From Pyropia haitanensis (lineage: Eukaryota > Rhodophyta > Bangiophyceae > Bangiales > Bangiaceae), in NCBI GenBank assembly GCA_008729055.1, contig SDUX01000007.1, positions 1,350,064 through 1,414,063 of the forward strand: 64,000 nt of DNA, written 5' to 3'. How positions within the stretch are numbered: position 1 is the stretch's first letter; each line of letters opens with the position of its first letter. The notes under the pieces were generated by a model. That model saw only the letters and a list, made by a program, of their open reading frames with translations. It was not told the DNA's origin and did not search any database. This document shows, piece after piece, positions 1-10,959 of the stretch. The position numbers and the translations under genes are program-made.

Positions 1-6
1 CCGGCC

Positions 7-261
7 GTGGCGGCCGGCGGCGGCGGCGGCGGCGGCGTTGCCGCCGCCGACGCTGCCGGCGGTGCCGTTGCCGCCGCCGCCGCCGCGGCGGCGCGGCGGT
101 CGGCGGTGGAGGTGATTGAGCTGGACGACAGCCCGACGCCGACGCCGGCGGCGGCGGTCTGGGGCGCCGCCGCCGCGGCGGCGGCCGCCGTGCGACCGCA
201 GCAGACCCCGGCGGTGGCGGGTGCGCCGCCACCCCCGTCCCCGTCGCCGCCGCCATCATCG

Positions 262-292
<31 letters not shown>

Positions 293-1676
293 TGCCGCCG
301 TCGCCACCACCGCCGTCGCCGCCGCGGTCGTCCCCGCCGCCGTCACCGCCGCCGCCGTCGTCACCGCCCGTGTCACCGGCGCGCCCAGCGTCACCGCCGC
401 CATCGTCGCCACCCCCCTCCTGGACGCCGCCGCCCGCGTCGCGCTCCCCGTCCGCGTCACCCCCCCCGCTGACGCAGCGAATGAGCCCGTGGGGCGCGCC
501 GCCGTCTGCGAGCCCCTCCCCCTCCCCCTCCCGCTCCCCGCGTCGCTGCCGCGAGCACTCGCGCCCCCCCCCCACCGCCACCCCCCCCCCCCACCCCCCT
601 TTGGCTCCGCCCCCCACACGCCGCCCTCACGGTACGGCACCCCCTCCGCGGGCGGCGCGGCGCCCTCCTGGTCGCCCGCCCCCCTCGACGCGGACGACTA
701 CCCCTGGGGCGCCGCCGCGGACGCGTCGGCCAACGCCGGCGGCGGCGTGCCGACGCCGCCCCGCGGCGGCGGCGGCGCCGCCGGGCCGCCGCCGCCCGCC
801 GACGGGGCGGGCCCGTCCCTGGGGGAGGGGGAGCTACCCGCCGCGGCGGCGGCGCCCCCGCCGTGGCTGCCGCCCTGGCCGTCGGCGGGGGGGGGGCGGG
901 TGACGGCGCCACGGACGCAGTGGGAGCCGCCTGGGGGGGGGGAGGGGGGGCGCGGTCGCCACCGCCGCGGCGGCGGGGCGGCCGCGGCATTCCCGCCGCC
1001 GCCGTCGGGCGGGGCACGGCGGCGGCGGCGGCGCCGCCGTCAACGCCGCCGCCGTTTCCCCGTCGGGGGGGGGCGGCTGCTGCCGCGGGCGCCCTTGTGG
1101 AGGGGGGGGCCGCGGACGTGTGCGACCTGGTGTCGCCGCCCGCCGCGGCGGCGGCCGGCTCGCGGTCGAGGCGCCGCCGGCCGCCGTCACGGTCACGGTC
1201 GCGGTCGCGGTCGCGGTCGCGGTCGCGGTTGGGGTCTCGGTCGGGAACGCCGTCCGCGTCGCCGCCCTCCTCGGTGTGCCTCTTGTCGCCGTCGGCCGCC
1301 GGCGCGTCCCGCGGCGGCGGCGGCGGCGGCGCCCCCCCCCCCCTGCGTCGCGCGGCGCGTCGGCCCCCCCCCCCCCCCCCCCGTCCCCCCGTGCGCTCCC
1401 GTCACCCGCGTCGTCGCCGGCGGCGGCGGGCGGGGCGGGGCGGCACAAGCGGCGCCCCCCCCCCCCTCGGCGGGCGCCCTCGCCGCCGCCGTCCGCGCGG
1501 CGCCCGCCCTCCACGACGCGGTCCTCGCCGCCGAGACGGTCGACGTGGAGGCGGTGGAGGCGGCGTTTGCCGCGGCGGGCGTCGCGGTCGGCCGCGGCCG
1601 CGCGGAGGGGTGGCTCGTCCGGATGGGCGTCAGCTACAAGAAGCGCCGCGGCGGGCGGTCGGGGGGGGCGGGGTGA
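7..1676 (+). CDS. 3' part of low-complexity protein with SUMO-interaction-like motif (unknown function)
   Basis: I do not recognise this gene. Plausible protein sequence runs through the segment but moves between three frames. Frame 1 (from 7) is Ala/Gly-rich and carries VEVIELDD at 106-129, which fits a SUMO-interaction motif (hydrophobic core followed by acids). Frame 3 at about 600-890 is Ser/Pro-rich. Frame 2 at about 1100-1320 has an Arg-Ser dipeptide run resembling SR proteins. Frame 3 from about 1440 ends in a more ordered, Ala-rich and probably helical segment finishing with YKKRRGG and a stop at 1674-1676. The frame changes fall at G or C runs near 890 and 1330-1380, so base-count errors or unrecognised introns are likely. 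The true start is probably upstream of the window. Only the 3' end and strand are reasonably supported. Confidence 0.35.
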
Positions 1677-2140
1677 CGACCGCCCGAGGGGGGGGGTGGG
1701 GGGGGGGGGGGGGGGGGTTGACCGCCCGCGCCCGCGGAGCGCGGCCGCGCGGCCGCGCGGCGGCGGCAGGCGCATCGGGTGCGTGTGTGCCGCCTTTTTT
1801 TTTTTTTTTTTTGAGGGGGGGGGGGGGGGGGGCGGGCGGGGGGGAAGGGGGGGCGCCACCGCGCGCAGCCGACTGCCGTGCGCGGACGCGGCGGCCGTGC
1901 GTGGCGGGCGGGCATGGGGAGGATGACGGCACGGGCGTGCCACCGCCCGCGCGGGGCGGTCGCACGCGGGGGGGGGGGGGGGGGGGCGGGGGGGGGCCGG
2001 TGGCTCGGTGCGCCAGCCGACGCGCGTCGACCGCTTTGGCGGCACCCGCCGTACCATAGACACGCGCAGCGCGTCTGGTGTCGGCCGCCGCCGCTCGTCC
2101 TCTTCTCCTCTCCCCCGCCGCCACCGGCACCCGCCCTCCA
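1677..2140. other. intergenic, homopolymer-rich
   Basis: No gene is evident. The stretch holds long G tracts (about 1690-1717, 1815-1832, 1970-1987) and a T tract near 1796-1812. It lies between the end of a plus-strand gene and the 3' end of the minus-strand NAA20 locus. Confidence 0.5.
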
Positions 2141-2255
2141 TCACAACGACAGGCACGCCTGCCGCGCGTGGACGTCCCGCACCCGCCATCTCCTCGGCGG
2201 GCTGTCCTCAGGACAGCCTGCCTCGCGCATGTGCAGGGCGTCCCCCCCCCGCCCC
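2141..2255 (-). pseudogene. partial duplicate of the NAA20 3' terminus
   Basis: Read on the minus strand, this encodes DALHMR, then a diverged stretch, then DVHARQACLSL and a stop. The last coding segment of NAA20 (2346-2444) reads DALDMRKG, then DVHAREVYLSL and a stop. The DNA matches over about 100 bp including the flanking CGCGCGTGGACGTCCC block, and the offset is about 205 bp. No GNAT catalytic core accompanies this copy, so it looks like a tandem duplication of the gene's tail. It could instead serve as an alternative last coding segment. Confidence 0.6.
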
Positions 2256-2345
2256 GTAGGTGCCACCAACCCATCACGCATCGACCGCCGCTCGTGCGCT
2301 GTTCCACCCCCCCCCGCCGCCGTCCGCACCCCCCGCTATTTTTTT

Positions 2346-3729
2346 TTACAACGATAGGTACACCTCCCGCGCGTGGACGTCCCCCCCCTCCATCTCCACG
2401 GCGGGCGGCCCCCAGGCGAGCCCCTTGCGCATGTCGAGGGCGTCCCCCCCCCCCCCGGGTCGGCCGCCCCCCCCCCCCCCGTGTAGTACCCACGGATGAC
2501 GCGGTGGGCAACGTACCCAAACCGCCGGTACATGTCGATCGCGACCGCGTTGCCGGTGCGGACAAAGAGGTCGACAAACGTGGCGCGGACGGCGGCGGAC
2601 TCGCACGTCGCTTCGAGGCTGGCCAGGAGGCGTGCGGCCAGGCCCAGCCGCCGGTGCGTCGGCGCGACCGTCACTGCCGACAGGTGGCCGTGGTGCTGGG
2701 GGGGGGGGCCTTCGATCTTGGCCAGCACTGGTTGGGGGAACGGGGGGGGGGGGGGAGGGGGGGGAAGAGCAGGGGGGCGCCACGATGAGAGCGAGCAGAA
2801 GGGGAAAGCCACGCGATGCGACGGCCCGCGAGGGGGCACCACCGGCCGTCAGTTGCTGCGCGCGCCGCACGGCAGCGCGGTGGGAGCGGGCGCCGCGGCT
2901 CGCCAGCAGCGCGCCGTCCGTGGCCGTGGCGGCTCGGTTGTTGCCTTTGCGCTGGCGGTTGCGTGCGCAGGGGGGGGTGTATGGGCCGCGGGGGGAGGGG
3001 GCGGCACCAGCACCAGCGGCCGCCACGGCCGTGGCCACCAACGTACTGTACGCAACGACCTGGTCCGCCGGGGAGGTGACCACCACCTGGATGTCGGGGT
3101 GCTGCGTCAGGTAGGTGTAGTAAAAGCCCAGGTTGTACTGCGTCGTCGGCGCACGCGGGTGCCGCCACCGCCGCCGCCGCCGCCCAAAACAGCCAGTGGC
3201 CACCAGCCACGCAGCGGGGGAATGGGGGAGGAGGGGGAGCGACAACCGGGCGGGCGCTCGTGGCACGCGGCGGCGGGGACTAGCCAAACGAGCCATCCAA
3301 GCAAACGCACCGCCCACCAGCGGGTCACCGCGGGTGAGAAACGCGCGCGCCAGGCAGCCGCCCGCAGGGACGTGGCGGCGAGAGCCAACGTGGCGCGAAA
3401 GAAACGCCGCGGGCCCGCTCTATCCACACCCCACCCTCCCACCCCACCCCACATCACCCCACCCCACCCCACCCCACCCCACCCCACCCCACCCCACCCC
3501 ACCCCACCCCACCCCACCCCACCGCACCCCACCCCACCCCACCGCACCCCACCCCACCCCACCCCACCCCACCCCACCCCCCCTCACGTCTCTCCCCTAA
3601 TTAGAGCAACGGGCACTCCCACGCAGCAGCACGTTGACGGCGGGGGCGTACGGTCTCGGTGAGCTGATCCACGTTGACCGCGTTGAAGCGGAGGAGGTCG
3701 TTGGGCTGGAAGCGCCGCGTCGTCGCCAT
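2346..3729 (-). CDS. NAA20: NatB N-alpha-acetyltransferase catalytic subunit NAA20 (3 exons, one apparent frameshift)
   Basis: NAA20 acetylates nascent proteins starting Met-Asp/Glu/Asn/Gln at the ribosome, together with NAA25. Exon 1 is 3729-3652: the start MATTRRFQ leads to DLLRFNAVNVDQLTET, matching the NAA20 N-terminus. A GTACGC donor follows. Exon 2 is 3137-3047, beginning YNLGFYYTYL after a CAG acceptor and ending at a GTACGT donor. Exon 3 starts at 2727 and restores the codon as Met. It carries the acetyl-CoA loop RRLGLAA, then VDLFVR and MYRRFGY, as in the family. Near 2447-2480 two C runs (G on the coding strand) put the remaining tail (DALDMRKG to VYLSL) into another frame. The homologous tail continues, so a homopolymer miscount is more likely than a pseudogene. 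Intron 1 holds a CCCCA microsatellite. The joined product is about the usual family length. Confidence 0.88.
3428..3583. repeat. CCCCA microsatellite inside NAA20 intron 1
   Basis: About 30 tandem ACCCC units with a few CGCACCCC variants fill this stretch. It lies wholly between the exon 1 donor and the exon 2 acceptor of the minus-strand NAA20 gene, so the transcript would carry GGGGU repeats. Confidence 0.9.
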
Positions 3730-5436
3730 GGCCAACACCGTCCGGCCGCCGCCGCCGCCGCCGCTGCCGCCGCAATTGTCTGGCACGGCTCGCGCCTGGG
3801 AACGAGGGGAGGAGGGGAGCAAGGGGAGAGGTGGTGATGAACAAGGGCGGAAAGGAAGACTGACAAGGACGACGCCGCCGCGTAGGAGCAGCAGGCGGGG
3901 ACAAAAAAAAAAAAGATGCGGCCAAGAGGGCAGGCACGGTATATTTTCAGAAAGCACCAATCGTTGCTGAATATTTGCGATACTGATCGAAACTATCAAT
4001 CGATAAATATCATCGCTCTGTGAGCCACGTGGGTTAGCACTTCGCACGTGGCCTACGCATGCGCACGCGTCTTGGCCACGCTGTGGCGCAGCGATGGTTG
4101 AAGACCAGGGGTTATCAAGCGTACTTCCATCAAGCGTAGTTGCGCATAGAACTTAAGCGTATATACGCGGTTGCTTGTCCCTTCTTCGCCTAGGCAGATG
4201 TACGCTTGAAGTCGGGTCGGCGCGTAACATCGAGAAGTACGACTTATGAGTACGTAAATGCGCTGGACGCTCGAGAAGTACGTTTCAGCCACCAGTCGTC
4301 CACAAGTCGTTGGGGAAGGGGACCACTGGTTGTCGGACGAGGATGAGGGGTGACTCAAGTACTTGTTGATTTCGATCTTAAGTGCAGTGTCAGTACGAGA
4401 TCTACGCTCTAAAGTACGCTCACGGACTGCCTCGGGATACTACGCTCGACGGGTACGAGGACAAGAAAAGTACCCGGGAAAGTACGCGTGGTGACTCATG
4501 CTGAAAATATACACTTGGCACTCGCCACATTCGCGGTCGCTCGTCAATAAAGACGCCCATCCGACCTACGCTTGCCGAAATTATGATCGCTTGACAACCC
4601 CTGTGGAGGACACATCTTGACGGCAGCCAGACGAGTGTTTGTGTCTGCTCAGACTCGGTTTTAATTCCGTGTTTGCATCCTCCCATTGCCGCGTTTGTTA
4701 TCACGTTAGGCTTGTACAAGTTCGGGATGGTCCTGACGTAGCTGGGATTGCTCGTAGACACTACTGCGCAGGGTGCGTGGTTGTGTGCACGCACGATGAG
4801 TGGTTCTTCGTGCACAGGTCCGTGAGGACGGAAAACCCGGTCGCAGGTAGGTATAATAAAGATAGAGACGCGGTTGGGATTCGAGTGGCAAGACTTGCAG
4901 CGCATTTGCGACCTGTTTTCTGGAATTGGACAGCTTCGACTATCTCTCAAGGACCTTCCCACGCCGAGAGCACCTGCCGTTCGTTTCCACGGCGTGGGAA
5001 GCTTCGTGCGAAGGACAGCACATCCGGCGCGGCATCCAGCTCCACCAACGGCTCCACCAACGGAGTGCAAGCAGCCTCTAATGTCTGAAAGGGTCCCCTG
5101 AAGACAGCGCAGCAATTCTCTCGAGTCGCGGATCACGTATTTCATACTACGTTGAGCATTGCTGCGGTCACGAGATGAAGGCATCTTGGCAACGATACGG
5201 TGTGCTTCGCAAGGCGCCCAGCAACACCTGAAAGGTAATTGAACAAGTAGAGAGTACGTGGGGTCGAGGAGGAGCAGTTGGCAGGATCTTATTTGAGAGG
5301 GCGTCCACTCGCAAGGTTGAGAGACCTCTCAAGTCTGCACACTCTGCTTTGTGTTTAGTCATAGTCGCGCATGAGCCGATAGGGGCATGTGGCATTGCGC
5401 TTCGGCTTGCGTGGCGCAGGCCCGCCTCCGAGACGA
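3730..5436. other. intergenic, moderate GC, no recognisable gene
   Basis: From about 3920 the base composition becomes balanced, unlike the GC-rich genes around it. Short ORFs occur on both strands but none has a recognisable domain. The first 200 bp would be the NAA20 promoter region. The stretch contains one member of a dispersed repeat pair (4606-4663). Confidence 0.5.
4606..4663 (+). repeat. dispersed repeat, copy 1
   Basis: These 58 bp, from GAGGACACATCTTGACGG to CTCAGACTCGGTTTT, match the reverse complement of 13987-14043 with only a few differences. Both copies sit in non-coding, moderate-GC sequence, so this looks like part of a mobile or repeated element, 9.4 kb apart and inverted. 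Confidence 0.75.
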
Positions 5437-6068
5437 CCCAGTTTGAGGGCCGTTCTTCACCCGGCCAGATCTGCCCCGAACACCGAACACAGCCCGAACA
5501 CTGTTCGGGCCACCTCCGCGCCCGTTCTTCACACACCGTTTTGCCCGAACGCAGCATGCTACGAAGGGCTCGAGCCCAAGAAAAGTAGCAAACAATTATA
5601 TTCATAAATGCATTAAACTCCTGTTCCGCCTTGAGTGACACAGCAACTTCCGATCCGTTGTGGCAGTGCGGATCCGTCAATGTCGTGTGTGGCAGAAGCT
5701 TCTTGCACCAGCGGTGCCCGGGATCGAATGACGCACGCCTGGCCGCACATCAATGGCACAGCCAGGCTTCTGGGCGGCGCGTTTGGAGAACCGTCCCGAG
5801 GCAGTGTCAGAAACCGGAAAGAGCGTCCTGAGCCACCCGAATTGCATGGGTGTGGTTCTTTCAATACAAAGCAACTTCCAAGAAATACAACTTTGCAGGT
5901 CAAATCTCTAGTCAGGGTGTTTGGCTCTTTTTCCGATGCAAGGACCCATGGCCGTCGGAGCCGAACAGCGTGCTGACCGTGTTCGGGCAACAGCCAACGA
6001 AGAGGCCAGGAGTGTTTGGTGTTTGGGTGTTCGGGCCATATTCGGCTGGGTGAAGAACGACCCTGAGT
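5437..6068. mobile_element. MITE-like element with long imperfect terminal inverted repeats
   Basis: The left end reads GAGGGCCGTTCTTCACCC and then CCCGAACACCGAACAC. The reverse complement of the right end reads CAGGGTCGTTCTTCACCC and then CCCGAACACCCAAACACC. Similarity continues inward for about 100 bp, including TTGCCCGAACG on the left against CGTGTTCGGGCAA on the right. The roughly 630-bp element has no coding capacity, so it fits a non-autonomous DNA transposon. I could not identify a clear target-site duplication, so the exact ends and the superfamily are uncertain. Confidence 0.6.
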
Positions 6069-7690
6069 CACTGTCTGGGGCACGGGCGCGCCCACGATCA
6101 AGCGTTTTGGCCGGTGCGGACAGGCATCCCCGCCCCCCTGTTGAGGTCCAGTACGTCGGCCCCCTGCCTGACTTCATTGTCAAGTCCTTCCTATTCAGGC
6201 TGGCAGCGCATCCCACCTCTCGGTGTAGGCGGGACAGACAGTCCGGGCGCGGAACAGTGTGGATGTGAGGAACGGAAACCTCTCTTGGACGTCTGGGCAC
6301 GACGAAGGGTCCGGCCGAGGTGAAGAAACAAACCAAACCCCGCGCGTCGTCATTGGTGGCCAATAGGGAGGCTCCATGAATGGCCTCCTGCCCAGCCACG
6401 AATCCGTTAGAGAGAGGCGGTGGCGCCCCCGGTGACGGCACCAGCCACCCCGCCGCGGGCCGCACACCTCTCACCTCTGGTACGGGCGGCCGGCCTCGCG
6501 GCGGCCGTCCCTTCCGCGTTCCCTCAACTGTTGCGCCCGCCAGTGGTGCCGCGCCGGCCGCGTGGGTGTTAACTTTGTATTCCTCGCGAGGGTGCTGCGG
6601 ACGGATCCCTCCTCGCACAGCCGCGCGATCGCGGTCCCCTCGCGGTTCAGTCGCCCCCTTTCGACGCGCGCCCGGGACGACGTGGGGACACGCGGGCTGC
6701 ACGCCAGGAAGACCCCGTCGCGGAGCACAGCAAGGATTACGAGAGGCGGGGCTGCAGCTCTCTTCCCACCCGGCCTCCCCCCAGCCGCCCCCCCGCCACC
6801 CTCCATTGTTGACAGGATAGCCTGTCGCGTTTGCGGTTGCGACCAGCTGGCGCCACAATTGACAGACCAGGGGCGGTGGATGTGGGGGTGGGGGGCTCCT
6901 CAGCTGTTCTGTCTGGTACGGGGGGGGTACAGGCTGAGCGGCTGCCCTGGCCTTCAAAAATGCGTGCGGTAGCCTCGCGCCCTCTGTGTGGCAGGGGAAG
7001 GGGGGTGATCGCCGTGGAGTAAGAGACGGGCGGCCGGCCGCAGCGCATAGCCGGCGCGCTGCCAGCGATGGGCGTGGCGGCTGCTGCGGGCAAGGGGAGG
7101 GCGGCCCGGAAGGCCGCGTAACTGAGTGCCGGGAGCACGTCCTTGCGAGTTGGTCACGCTTCAGAGCGGACCGCTGGCACGGCTCGATGTGATGCCTGTC
7201 GCGCTGAGCATTCTCCGTGCTACTTTTTCTCCTAATATGCCAAGTTTCATATTCGGACGCTCGAATCCCACGAAGGACACCTGTTCACCCTTCTGCTTGT
7301 ATCCGCCTCTTCAGACAGCAGCATGTCTGTGTGGCTCCCGCGCAGACCGTGGGGGCTTCGTCCTGTTTGCGTGCTTCTGTTCTGTCAATCTGTTCTTGGA
7401 GTACGAGTACGAATAGAGTCTGTTGTCCAATCAGATCTGGTCGGGCTGACGCAAAACACCGGGCCGGTAACCGCGGCGGCACCCCGCCGAGGCCCCCCAG
7501 AGCGCGCTGGATCGTGCCCCGCTCCCGCGTACCTGCGGCCCCCCACCGCCTCGTCGCCCGCCACCGCGCTCGCCCCCGGCACGCCCGCGCTGCGCCCCCG
7601 ACTGACGCCTCCCTCCCCGTCGTAACGCTACGTCCGCACCGTCACGGTACACTCCCCCGGCACCACCTCCATCGTTCGCTGGCCGAGGCG
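6069..7690. other. intergenic, no confident gene
   Basis: Several overlapping ORFs of about 100 residues exist. One on the minus strand at 6471-6806 has non-repetitive composition, but I cannot assign it to a family. The region otherwise shows no domain or splice pattern I can support. Confidence 0.4.
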
Positions 7691-8600
7691 GTTTGGCTGG
7701 CGCCCCGTGCGGCAGTAGGCCGGCCATCGCTGCCGCGGCCGCCTGCGCTCGCTTGCTGCCGCCAGTTACGGCTGCCGCCTTCTCCGGCCGCAGACGCCGG
7801 CCGCAGTCACCGCGACTGCCGTTGGCCACTGGCCGCTGCAGTCGCTCGCAAGAGTCAATTTCGCCGCCCGCGCCAACCGCCGGATTCCACCGCTGGCTGC
7901 TTGTGGGTCGCGTTGCCTCGCAGCGGCTGCCACCGCCCGCTGCCGCCGGCCTCGACGTCCGCCTCCGGCCGCCGCGCCCGCCGCTGGGCTCCACCTGCGG
8001 CTGCCGCCGTGGCTGCCGGCCGCTCGCCTGGACGCCTGCATGGCGGCCGCAGCCGCTGGCGCCCACCGCTGGCTGTCGCAGCTGGCCGCCGCCCGCCGCC
8101 GCCGGCCGTGGCGGACGCCGCCGGCCGCCGCCGGCCGTGGCGGACGCCGCCGGCCGCAGCGGCTGCGGTCGTTGTCTGTCTGTCGCTGTCGCCACACTTG
8201 CACGCCGTTTGCGCAGGGCGCCAGCATGGCGGCCGCCCCCGCTGGCACCCTCGGGCGCTTGCTACTGCTAACCGCCGCGCCACGGCTGCCGCTGGTGCCT
8301 GTTTTCAGCTGTTTCCACACCAGCCCGCCGCTCGCGCTGAACGCCAGCACGGTGGCGGCCGCCGCTGGCGGTCCCCGACGGCTGTCGCTGCTGGCCGCTG
8401 TCCAACGCCGCCAGCCGCGGCGGCCGCCGCCGATCTCTGTCCGTGGCTACCGCCGCGCCTGGGCGCCTCTCGCGCAGGACGCCTGCACGGCGGCTGCCGC
8501 CGCTGGCGCCCTTCGCTGGCGTCTGGTTCTAGCTGCCGCCATCTCAGTCCGTTATCCTCTGTGGTCGCGGTTTTTTTGGCAACAAGACTAGCGTCACTTG
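7690..8600. repeat. degenerate tandem repeat array, Ala/Arg/Pro-coding in any frame
   Basis: A motif close to GCCTGCATGGCGGCCGC followed by CGCTGGC recurs near 8034, 8220, 8341 and 8479, with spacing of about 120-190 bp. The intervals share CTG/CCG-rich segments. All frames are open over long stretches because of composition. The plus-strand 516-residue ORF across the array is therefore not good evidence of a gene. Confidence 0.55.
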
Positions 8601-8657
8601 CACTCCGAGACACTGACTGGCCTCACTACCTTCACTCTTTGTCCAACTGGTTGAGCT

Positions 8658-9389
8658 TTATGAAAATCTGTTGTCTTCCGACGGGCTGGCATCGTCTCTT
8701 TGGTCGCCCGCTACTCCAGCTTGAGCTTGTACGGCCGTCGCAGAGATGTCTCGTCGGCGATGACTGAGGCACTCTGCAACAGTGACAATCATCATCGTCC
8801 GTCGTGTTTGCTGCGGCGGCTGCGACGCATCTTTTCTGGGCGGACTAGTCTGTGCAGTGCAGCGGTCGGTGCGGGCACTAACAGAGCCGCAACCACCGCT
8901 GGAATCAGCGCGGCCAGCGTCACTGTCGGTGGCATTGCTGCGAGCGCCGCGGCTCCCACTACTGTCACTGCCCACATCGCCAATGAGGTCTTCCCCGTGG
9001 AAGAGCCGGCCGCTGGGAAACAGCCGCTGTGACAGCGGTCCCGCTACCAAGCTGGGATCCGGCTGGGCAGCGTTTTGCGGGCTCACAGTCACGCGCTGCA
9101 GCTCGGCCACCCAACCAAGAATGCCCGACAGCGGTGGCAGGTAAACGTCAGTCGCGGAAGTCATAATGTCCAGGCGGTACGAGAACCAATCGGTCCGAGT
9201 TAGTGCACCAAGAACAGTGGCACTCGGACCAGTGGGAGAAGGGCTGCGAGAAAGTGGCCACGTTCGGACGATGACCGCCGGCGGCGCATCCTCAGAGGCG
9301 TACCGCATAAAGCTGCGCTCCCACTCAGCACACCAGTGACCGAGCTTGGCGCGGCGCCCCCGCCCCGCCCCGCGCGCCGTGCAACCCAC
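8658..9389 (-). CDS. hypothetical protein, 243 residues
   Basis: I do not recognise this protein. The ORF is not low-complexity and has a balanced composition. It includes a tryptophan-containing N-terminal part (LGHWCAEWERSF), a central segment with hydrophobic runs (LPPLSGILGWVAEL), and an acidic Ser/Gly-rich stretch (GEDLIGDVGSDSSGSR). No signal peptide, membrane segment or catalytic motif is apparent. It sits between a degenerate repeat array and Ala/Pro-rich sequence. It could be an exon of a longer gene, a transposon remnant, or a chance ORF. Confidence 0.3.
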   Translation of the reverse strand: MGCTARGAGRGRRAKLGHWCAEWERSFMRYASEDAPPAVIVRTWPLSRSPSPTGPSATVLGALTRTDWFSYRLDIMTSATDVYLPPLSGILGWVAELQRVTVSPQNAAQPDPSLVAGPLSQRLFPSGRLFHGEDLIGDVGSDSSGSRGARSNATDSDAGRADSSGGCGSVSARTDRCTAQTSPPRKDASQPPQQTRRTMMIVTVAECLSHRRRDISATAVQAQAGVAGDQRDDASPSEDNRFS

Positions 9390-9439
9390 CGAAATCCCGC
9401 GGCATATATGGACGACAGTGTGCCAGGAACGTACCGCAC

Positions 9440-10927
9440 GTTAGGCGTGCACGGGGCCCGCGTGTGGCAAAACGGCGCACTGCGATCCGCAGATATCCCG
9501 CCACGTACGACACCACCGGCAGGTTAAGGCGGCAGGTGCGCGTTCCGGCGGCAGTAGCGCTGCTTGCGCTACCGGCCACCCAGGCGGCGGGTGCGCAGAT
9601 AAATAAGCGGACGGTGCACACTGGCCGGGTCTCGAACGACCGCAGCGCGATCTGCTGGTCAACTGGTCCAAGAACAAAAGAGCGAGATCCGTGGGCCAGG
9701 CGTGGCGCGCGCGCGCGCGCGCAGGCAAACCGACCTTGGCAAGAGGAGATGGCAGCCGCACCGTGCGAGCCCGGACGGACAGCTGCCAGGGATGCGCGGC
9801 AGCGGTAGGCCCTGGCAGTCCGCGCGACCGCGGCGGCGCGCATGAGCCAGAGCAGGCGCTGAGAACGAGGGCGGAAGCAGTGCCGCGGGTGGCCCTGCCG
9901 CCGGCCCTAAACAGCGGCGCGGGAGTGGCGGGGTCGGCACCCACGAGCGCGCCCACAGCGCCGCCCGCGGGCGCAGGCGCAGCCGGCGGGAACCCCAGCG
10001 GCCCAGGCGGGGGCGCCAAAAGGCGGCGCGGCAGCAGCGGCGGCGGCAGCAACGCCTCTGCAGGGGCGCGAAGAAGCGGCGTGGCAGCAGCGGGGACGGC
10101 AGCAGGCCCGGCGGGGGCGCCAAACAGCGGTGCGGCAGCAGCGGCCGCGGCAGCAGGCCCTGCGTGGGCACCAAAGAATGGCGGGGCAGCAGCAGGGACG
10201 GCCATCGTGGGCGCGGGTGCCCCGCCGCCAGTGGGCACGGAGGCGGGAGTGGGGGGGGGGGGCGGGCGCGGCGGCGCCGCAAGGGGCCCACCCGCCGGCC
10301 CCAAACAGCGGGGCAGGAGCTGCCGGCCGGTGCCAAACGCGCGCGCCGGCGGCTGCGCTGACGCCAGCCAGCGCGCGAGCGCGCGGCCGGCGCGGGCGCG
10401 GGGGCAGGTGCAGCCTACGGCAGCCGTCACCGTCAATCGTAGACCAGTCCATGATTTCTGGGGCCGAGCCGGATAGCGAAAGAGTGGACGGCTGGCCGAA
10501 GGTTGTGTATCGATGCGTTAAACGAGACGGCCTGGCGGCGAGTCCCTTTAAATTGACGCGGATCCGCCGCTATGTCTATCAGATGTCGCAACGCCTTGGG
10601 ACGCCCGCGAACTCGCCAGTACGAACACCAGGCACTCAGTTACTCCATGCGCGATCGCGCGACACGTCGGGGGAAGTGAGGGAGGGGGTCGGGGTGGGCC
10701 CACCGGCGTCTGTGGCAGCCCTTTGCGCCTCGATGATTGGTGGCGGATGCCTAGATGCCGCGGGATGGGGAGCAGCGCGGCCCCTCGTCCGCAAGCAGCC
10801 CGAGCCGCACCCGCGCCCACGCGCCGGGGTGACCGTGGCGGTAGCGGTAGCGGCGGTGGTGCGCTCGGGGAGGGGGGGGGGCGGGTGCGGCTGTGGCGCC
10901 GCCGCCCGCCGCGGCGGTGGCAGCGGA

Positions 10928-10959
<32 letters not shown>

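Noticed and set aside
834..2189. Minus-strand 451-residue ORF
   Set aside because: Pro/Arg low complexity opposite a better-supported plus-strand coding region and across homopolymers.
3428..3583. Interstitial telomere-like array (CCCCA repeats)
   Set aside because: The unit does not match common telomere repeats and the block lies within an intron; an ordinary microsatellite is the simpler reading.
6471..6806. Minus-strand ORF of 111 residues with non-repetitive composition
   Set aside because: No family match, no splice context and no start or stop of distinctive quality; not enough to call a gene.
7217..8767. Plus-strand 516-residue ORF
   Set aside because: It spans degenerate GC-rich repeats that are open in several frames and shows no domain.
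9907..10452. FG-nucleoporin-like gene on the minus strand (APLFGA peptides)
   Set aside because: Only a few motifs occur, split over frames and produced by a degenerate DNA repeat; no structured domain accompanies them.
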